NCBI GenBank assembly: GCA_035559815.1 | Contig: DATMAT010000044.1 | Location: forward strand, 24,233 to 88,232 | Source: Thermodesulfobacteriota bacterium | GTDB lineage: Bacteria > Desulfobacterota_D > UBA1144 > Nemesobacterales > CSP1-2 | DNA: 64,000 nt | Reading direction: 5' to 3' | In this document: piece after piece, positions 58,755 through 64,000 of the stretch | How the letters are laid out: every line of letters begins with the position of its first letter | Position numbering within the stretch: the first letter of the stretch is position 1 | Made by a program: the position numbers and the translations under genes | The notes under the pieces: model-generated | The model's input: only the letters and a program-made list of their open reading frames with translations | What the model was told of the DNA's origin: nothing | The model's database searches: none

Positions 58755-60194
58755 ATGACCAAAAAGATATTAGTGGTAGATGATGAAGAGAGCATAAGAT
58801 GGGTCCTGGGAAGGAGCCTGGAAAAGGCCGGCTACAGCGTAGATTACGGGGAAAACGGCTCCGAAGCCATAAATAAAGCCACCTCCGACAATTTTTCCCT
58901 GATGATACTGGATATTAAGATGCCCGATTTGAGTGGAATAGATGTGCTTCACGAAATCAGGCTAAGGGAAGTCGATATCCCGGTAATCGTAATCACCGCC
59001 CAAAACACCGTAAAAAACGCCATAGACGCGATGAAAGAGGGTGCCTACGACTACGTAGCTAAACCCTTTGACCTGGATGAAGTCAAGATAATCGTGGAAA
59101 GGGCTATCGAGAGCTATGAAACCTCGAAAAAGCTGGAGCTTCTCCGGGCCAGTCTAAAAGAATCTACGGAAACTCCTCATGGAATAGTAGGAGTATCCTC
59201 TGCCATGCTCAAAATATACAAGACCATAGGGCGTATTGCCGAGAAAGACTTGACCGTGCTTATCACCGGGGAAAGCGGAACTGGAAAAGAGCTTGTATCC
59301 CGAGCCATTCACTTCAACAGCCGAAGAAAGGAAGAAAGATTAGTAGCAGTCAACATAGCCGCGCTGCCAAAAGACCTTCTGGAAAGCGAGCTATTTGGCT
59401 ACGAAAAGGGAGCCTTCACCGGAGCGACAATCAAAAAACAGGGAAGATTTGAAGAGGCACACGGCGGGACGCTGCTATTAGACGAGATTGGGGACATGCC
59501 GCTCGAACTCCAAACCAAGCTCCTTCGGGTGCTCGAAGAAAAAAAGTTCTACCGCCTAGGAAGCGAAAAACCCATAGAGGTGGACGTTAGGGTAATCGCA
59601 TCCACCAATAAAAACCTGGGAGATGAAGTGGAAAAAGGAACATTCAGAAAGGACCTTTATTACCGGCTGAATGGAATAACAATCGAAATTCCACCATTGA
59701 GAGAGAGAAAAGAGGATATCCCCATCCTGGTAGAGCATTTTTTGGAAAAACATGCAAACGAACTAGGCTCGGGGAAAAGAACTTTATCCGAAGAAGCGAA
59801 GGAAATACTGATGGAGTACGATTGGCCGGGAAACGTAAGGGAACTGGAAAACACGATTAAGCGGGTGATAGTGCTTTCCTCCGACATTACCATAGCAACA
59901 GACACCATTCTTGACGCAGCCCCATACCTGAAGAGCAAGAAAACAGAGAAAGTGGACGCATTTGATGAACTCATGGCTGCAAAATTACTGACCCTGATTA
60001 ACTCATTCGAGGAGATTCCTCCTACTGGAATCTACGATATTGTAATAAGAAAGGTCGAGAAACCCCTCATCGAAGCGATTCTAAAAGCAACCAAGGGCAA
60101 TAAAAAAAGAGCCTCAGCCATGTTAGGAATAAACAGAAACACGCTCTCGAAGAAAATGGAAGAGCTTGGAATTGTTGGGGAAGATTCTGATTGA
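58755..60194 (+). CDS. sigma54-dependent response regulator, NtrC-like
   Basis: The 479-residue regulator has a full receiver (phospho-Asp53 in [12 protein letters not shown]), an AAA+ domain with [14 protein letters not shown] at 219-224 and [16 protein letters not shown] sequence, and a Fis-type DNA-binding end ([20 protein letters not shown]). Unlike the activator at 55543, all phosphorylation residues are present. It is the partner of the kinase encoded just upstream. It might also act on the nearby eCIS promoter, but nothing in the sequence shows this. Confidence 0.92.
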   Translation: MTKKILVVDDEESIRWVLGRSLEKAGYSVDYGENGSEAINKATSDNFSLMILDIKMPDLSGIDVLHEIRLREVDIPVIVITAQNTVKNAIDAMKEGAYDYVAKPFDLDEVKIIVERAIESYETSKKLELLRASLKESTETPHGIVGVSSAMLKIYKTIGRIAEKDLTVLITGESGTGKELVSRAIHFNSRRKEERLVAVNIAALPKDLLESELFGYEKGAFTGATIKKQGRFEEAHGGTLLLDEIGDMPLELQTKLLRVLEEKKFYRLGSEKPIEVDVRVIASTNKNLGDEVEKGTFRKDLYYRLNGITIEIPPLRERKEDIPILVEHFLEKHANELGSGKRTLSEEAKEILMEYDWPGNVRELENTIKRVIVLSSDITIATDTILDAAPYLKSKKTEKVDAFDELMAAKLLTLINSFEEIPPTGIYDIVIRKVEKPLIEAILKATKGNKKRASAMLGINRNTLSKKMEELGIVGEDSD

Positions 60195-60227
60195 TAGGAT
60201 TTGATTCTAAAAAAATTCACCAGTGAA

Positions 60228-61025
60228 TCAGTGCTTAGATCTTTTTGATTCAAAACTACCACCGGAAATAACCTTCTTCATAGCATCGGTAGCTTTCACC
60301 CTTATAGCATCTGTTTCTCTTACCTTTGCCGCAGGCTCCGCTTTTAATTCTAGGTTTTCCAGCCCCTCTTTTAATTCTAGATTTTCTAGTCCCTCCTTAG
60401 CCGCTGCTTGTTCGGCCTCTTTTTTATTTCTGCCGTATCCCTTTCCCAGAACCTTCCTATCCACTTTAACCTCGACGTGAAAGCACTTGTCGTGCGGGGG
60501 GCCCTCCTCTAAAACCACCTTGTATTTAGGCATGATTTTATACTGCTTTTGTGCCAGCTCTTGCAGTTTCGTCTTATAATCGATGAATATTTCCTTCTGT
60601 TGGAGGCACTTCTTCAAAAGGCGCGATATTACTTGGAAGACCTTTCTGTATCCACCGTCTAGATAAATAGCCCCTATCAAAGCCTCAAACGCCCCGGCCA
60701 GGTTTGACTCCCTCTTTCTGCCGCCAGTCAGTTCTTCCCCTTTACCCAGGAGTATTTCCTTATCGATTCCCAATTCCCCGGCCAGACGGGCAAAGTTGAA
60801 TCTGCTCACTATGGCGCTCCTCATCTTCGAAAGCTTTCCCTCGGATGCTTCCGGAAAATGGTCGTAGAGAAACCGGGCGACGATACAACCGAGAATTGCA
60901 TCTCCCAGAAATTCTAGTCGTTCATTACTTTCCACGGAAGTCTCGTTGGCGAACGAACTGTGAGTGAGAGCTGTTTTGAGCAAGCTATGATTTTTGAACT
61001 TGTATCCGATTTTCCTTTCTATCAT
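60228..61025 (-). CDS. rnc: ribonuclease III
   Basis: The 265-residue enzyme cuts double-stranded RNA in rRNA and mRNA processing. The signature NERLEFLGDA is at 34-43, the second catalytic motif is GAFEALIGAIYLDGG, and a dsRNA-binding domain follows (YKTKLQELAQKQYKIMPKYK to KEAEQAAAKEGLENLEL). The C-terminal extension of about 45 residues is unusual; it starts with a tandem duplication of EGLENLELK encoded by a 27-bp direct repeat near 60345-60400. It converges on the NtrC-like gene. Confidence 0.94.
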   Translation of the reverse strand: MIERKIGYKFKNHSLLKTALTHSSFANETSVESNERLEFLGDAILGCIVARFLYDHFPEASEGKLSKMRSAIVSRFNFARLAGELGIDKEILLGKGEELTGGRKRESNLAGAFEALIGAIYLDGGYRKVFQVISRLLKKCLQQKEIFIDYKTKLQELAQKQYKIMPKYKVVLEEGPPHDKCFHVEVKVDRKVLGKGYGRNKKEAEQAAAKEGLENLELKEGLENLELKAEPAAKVRETDAIRVKATDAMKKVISGGSFESKRSKH

Positions 61026-61282
61026 GGGTGTAAAAAACTATCACAAGGTATTTGAAAATCAATAAGGTCAACGTTTTGAAAGGACCATTCATACAACCGG
61101 AAGCCCCATCCCGGCTGGATAGAAAAGATTTATGAGAAATTTTCAGTATACCTATCGGAACTCGACCAATGACCGGAGAACCTTTAATTCAGGCTTAATT
61201 TTACTTTATCGAATTATAGGGGAGTTTTAGCTAAACAGATTTTAAACAGGAATAGAGGGATTTGTCGAGGGAATAAATAAAT

Positions 61283-63424
61283 TCAACTAACGTACCTTTC
61301 TACCGTGTGTATCAGCGTGCTTGGCTCAAACGGCTTGGATATGAAACCGGTTGCTCCGGCTATCTTTCCCCTCATTTCCTCGAATAACCCATCTTTACCC
61401 GATAGCATGATAATGGGCACATTTTTGCCGAGTCCAAGATCATTGATAACCCGGCAAAGCTTGTAACCGTCCATGTGGGGGAGGTTAATATCCAGAAAGA
61501 TTAGGTCAGGAATCACTTCGTTCAACTTAGCCAACGCCTGCATTGCATTGGCAGCGGTGAATACGCCATATCCTTTTCGTTCTAGAGTAATTGCTACAAT
61601 TTTTTGAATCGTCGGACTATCATCCACAACCAGGACGGTCTTCTGAGTGGAGAGTTCCCTATCCGGCTCGGTAGGAGGGAAGGTTTCCTCATTTAGCTCA
61701 ACGACTGCTCGGTCATTTGCATGCACCTCTTCCCTCTCCGCAGTATCGGATGTGGAGGAGTCGGGAACATCGGCCTTGGAGAAAAGATTTCCGTCAGGCT
61801 CGGAGTGGTCTTCCTTCTCCTTTAAACCGGCGGCTGGTTCTTTCGTCGGTGGCGAGGCCGGAGAGCCCTGATAAGATGTTGGAGCCCGGAAAGGGTCAAT
61901 AGCACTGTCCTCCTCCGCCGACTCAAAATCTACATACTCCTGGTCATGCTGCGGCTCGTAATCATGGGCGAAAAGACTATCTGGGATATCGTCTTCTATC
62001 ACTACCTCTTCCGCTACCTCATCTTTTGTTTGGTAAGACTCAGATTCCGTGTAAGAGCTGGTTTGCTCGATAACTTTCTCCTCTTCACCCGTTAGCGGCT
62101 GGGCCTCTTCCTGATCCTCCCAGTGGCCGTATATTTGGGTGAAGAAACTGCTGGGGTCGAATGGTTCTCCATTACTGCTTTTTTCAGCATCTATTGGTGC
62201 AGAGCCTGAATCCGGAGCCACGGATACCGGGCTTAAGCTGTCGGAAATCGTACCCTCCACCACTGACTCCATAACTATTTCTTGCGAATTGATGTCGGGT
62301 TCAGGTTGACCAGTAAACAGGCTACTCGGATCGAAGTCTTTTTCCTTCTCTGATTGTTCTTCTTCAATACTACGAACTGATAACGGCGAACGGAATGGGT
62401 CAAGATTTTCTTCTGCATATACTGGTTCGTTCAGTGCTTCTTCACCAGAATATTCCGGTTCAGAACTTCGAGTGAAGAAGCTATCTGCCCTGGGAACGTT
62501 CGTCTCATTTTCCTCACCTTCTAATAACTCCTCTTCATAATTCATCGTCTCAAGACTCTTGGACGGGTCTTCTTCCTCAGAGCTAGCTCCCTCTTCTTCC
62601 TGAGTCCTATGTATATGCCAGAAGTGATTGTCCGGATCGGCAGCCTCATCTTCTGCCGCATACGAGCTAACATCTGTTTCTACAACTTCGATACTTTGTG
62701 AGGATGATTCCGGAGGGGACAGGCTAACTTTATACTGCTCATTTTCCTGTGCCTGAAAAATCAACTCTTCCTGACTCCGCTCCGGCTCGGATATCTCTGG
62801 AGAAACACCGGTAGGAGCAAAGACCTGCCCTTTCTCCGACTCAGGACCGAGTTCACTCTCTGGCTCTGCTGATTCAGGCACTTCTTTTGATGACGAAGCC
62901 GATTCGTTCTTGTTCTTCTTAAGGTCTTCAAGCTCTTGAATTACCCGGTCAATTTGTTCCTCGCTCCTTTCTACTCTAACCCTTTCTTTAGTATCATCTT
63001 CTGCACCATAGTATCTCTCTATCACATTTTCAATCGCCCTCTCCGGCGCAACCACCGGCTTGATGTTATACCCGGTTGCAAACCTGAGATCATCTATTGC
63101 TATTATGTTCGACGGGTCTGACATTGCCACTACCAAATTACTCCCAGTTCGACCGATCGGAATCAATCTATGCTCTAGCACAGTCTTTCTGGGCACATCC
63201 TTGAGAACTGCTTCATCTATATCCATTTCATCCAGATTAACCACCGGCACCCCATATTCTTTGCTCAAGAAATCCAGTAACTCAGACTCATTTATAAACC
63301 CCAAGCTAATCAGGACTTCGCCTAGTCTCTTCTTGGTCCGCCTCTGTTCCTCTACAGTGGCCTTGAATTGGTCTAGACTTATAACATTTTCCTTAACCAG
63401 GACTTTGGCCAAATGGATGTTCAT
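61283..63424 (-). CDS. MshEN domain - acidic linker - receiver protein
   Basis: The product (about 713 residues) has an N-terminal MshEN domain (MNIHLAKVLVKENVISLDQF, RTKKRLGEVLISLGFINESE; both motifs close to the cyclic di-GMP-binding consensus). A roughly 430-residue, strongly acidic, disordered linker follows with recurring DPSSFFT/DPSSLFTGQPEPD and DPFRSP/DPFRAP motifs. A C-terminal CheY-like receiver has VVDDSPTIQKIVAITLERKG and phospho-Asp in DLIFLDINLP. It may link cyclic di-GMP to phosphorelay control of motility or twitching. A TTG six codons upstream (63442) is an alternative start; neither has a good ribosome binding site. Confidence 0.83.
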   Translation of the reverse strand: MNIHLAKVLVKENVISLDQFKATVEEQRRTKKRLGEVLISLGFINESELLDFLSKEYGVPVVNLDEMDIDEAVLKDVPRKTVLEHRLIPIGRTGSNLVVAMSDPSNIIAIDDLRFATGYNIKPVVAPERAIENVIERYYGAEDDTKERVRVERSEEQIDRVIQELEDLKKNKNESASSSKEVPESAEPESELGPESEKGQVFAPTGVSPEISEPERSQEELIFQAQENEQYKVSLSPPESSSQSIEVVETDVSSYAAEDEAADPDNHFWHIHRTQEEEGASSEEEDPSKSLETMNYEEELLEGEENETNVPRADSFFTRSSEPEYSGEEALNEPVYAEENLDPFRSPLSVRSIEEEQSEKEKDFDPSSLFTGQPEPDINSQEIVMESVVEGTISDSLSPVSVAPDSGSAPIDAEKSSNGEPFDPSSFFTQIYGHWEDQEEAQPLTGEEEKVIEQTSSYTESESYQTKDEVAEEVVIEDDIPDSLFAHDYEPQHDQEYVDFESAEEDSAIDPFRAPTSYQGSPASPPTKEPAAGLKEKEDHSEPDGNLFSKADVPDSSTSDTAEREEVHANDRAVVELNEETFPPTEPDRELSTQKTVLVVDDSPTIQKIVAITLERKGYGVFTAANAMQALAKLNEVIPDLIFLDINLPHMDGYKLCRVINDLGLGKNVPIIMLSGKDGLFEEMRGKIAGATGFISKPFEPSTLIHTVERYVS

Positions 63425-63863
63425 AGGAGCTAAATTTGGCAAGATTCATGCCATTTCTAGGTTTACCCTATCAACATTTCTAACTCTCTTTCATCATTAT
63501 TAAATTATCAACTAATCAGATAGGAAGATAGAGGTTTTAAACATGCATAAAACGACAAAAAACGTCACAACTGCAGTTTAAGACTGGTCGTTTTTCGAAT
63601 TGGTTTTTATAAATCCTAAGCCATAAGACTGTTTAGAAATCGGACTCGGACAGATATTAACCGGATATACGAGCTCTCATCCTTTAAGCTCGGTTATTTT
63701 ATTAGATTTCACAACAACCGGTAGACGTTCTGTAGTCAATTTGATAAGAAATTTTATTTGTTATATAATAAGCCTCGTAACACATTGATTTTTTGCCTGT
63801 AGTCTTTTATCTTCTCTAAATCAACTAACAAGTGTAGGATAAAAGCGGAGAAGGAGGGTTAAT
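63425..63863. other. divergent spacer with a strong promoter for the rightmost gene
   Basis: No gene is seen in this 439-bp spacer. The part near 63545-63600 is A/T-rich with repeated AAAACG units (AAACGACAAAAAACGTC). The promoter at 63741-63769 is listed separately. Confidence 0.45.
63741..63769 (+). promoter_or_regulatory. sigma70-type promoter
   Basis: TTGATA at 63741-63746 and TATAAT at 63764-63769 are separated by 17 bp, close to the ideal promoter. It lies about 95 bp before the gene that starts at 63864. Confidence 0.7.
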
Positions 63864-64000
63864 ATGCGACTTTTATTCAGGCCAAGAGACTCGCGATATC
63901 TGGGTGAGGGGACATTGCCCTTTGGCACCTTCGACGATACCAAGCAGTGGCTCCCGGTCACCAGGTATTTAGAGATGGGGGCGGAGAGATTCCCGGACAA
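63864..64000 (+). CDS. probable AMP-binding acyl-CoA synthetase, N-terminal fragment
   Basis: Only the first 45 residues are present, starting MRLLFRPRDSRYLGEGTLPF and ending with VTRYLEMGAERFPD at the window edge. The closing stretch resembles the opening of AMP-forming acyl-CoA synthetases (..GAERFPDKEA), but no catalytic motif is in view, so the call is tentative. AAGGAGG at 63851-63857 and a strong promoter upstream make it certain that a gene starts here. Confidence 0.55.
   Translation, partial: MRLLFRPRDSRYLGEGTLPFGTFDDTKQWLPVTRYLEMGAERFPD

Overview
The window looks like chromosomal DNA of an uncultured Gram-negative bacterium of roughly even base composition. An OmpA-domain envelope protein, several sigma54-type activators, an NtrB/NtrC pair and stand-alone MshEN proteins would fit a deltaproteobacterium-like or similar deep lineage, but the sequence alone does not fix the phylum. 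Spacers are crowded with many families of palindromic repeats.

Layout. 0-12.4 kb holds housekeeping and signalling genes: a response regulator fragment and GAF-GAF histidine kinase, a catabolic-type acetolactate synthase, inorganic pyrophosphatase, two small MshEN proteins, an OmpA-domain protein, an MHS-type transporter next to a UbiD-family decarboxylase, and small proteins. 12.7-17.6 kb is a small defence or mobile island. It contains a type ISP-like restriction-modification enzyme with a REP-associated tyrosine transposase (RAYT) domain and a dozen palindromes embedded in its reading frame, followed by a RHH/RelE toxin-antitoxin pair behind a perfect 15-bp inverted repeat. 17.9-21.7 kb has a Na+-coupled symporter, tRNA-Ala(GGC) and homoserine dehydrogenase.

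22-57 kb is the main system: an extracellular contractile injection system (eCIS, related to Afp/PVC/MAC), all on the minus strand. In transcription order it has a sigma54-type activator with a degenerate receiver, a winged-helix protein, a NusG-like antiterminator, an AAA+ ATPase, a LysM protein and a broken M15 peptidase, the DUF4255 cap, a transthyretin-like protein, the sheath, tube 1, a small zinc-ribbon protein, a DUF6760-type protein, tube 2, an unknown protein, a LysM tube adaptor, a gpD-like hub, a gpV spike, a PAAR tip, gp25, two large baseplate proteins, a propeller/tail-I fusion, two paralogous Cys-rich proteins, two DUF4157 eCIS-core proteins with unrecognised C-terminal regions, and a signal-less M36 metalloprotease with two P-domains. 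No capsid, portal, terminase or integrase gene is present, so this is not a prophage. The regulators at the head suggest a very long transcript kept open by the NusG-like factor. The core proteins and the protease are the best candidates for payloads.

The most unusual structure is that almost every gap of 50-250 bp inside the eCIS operon is filled by a hairpin-forming array of degenerate 7- or 8-nt units that begins within a few bases of the upstream stop codon. At least four unit families share the same two-armed design. 57.5-64 kb returns to an NtrB/NtrC pair, RNase III, a long MshEN-receiver protein and the start of a probable acyl-CoA synthetase.
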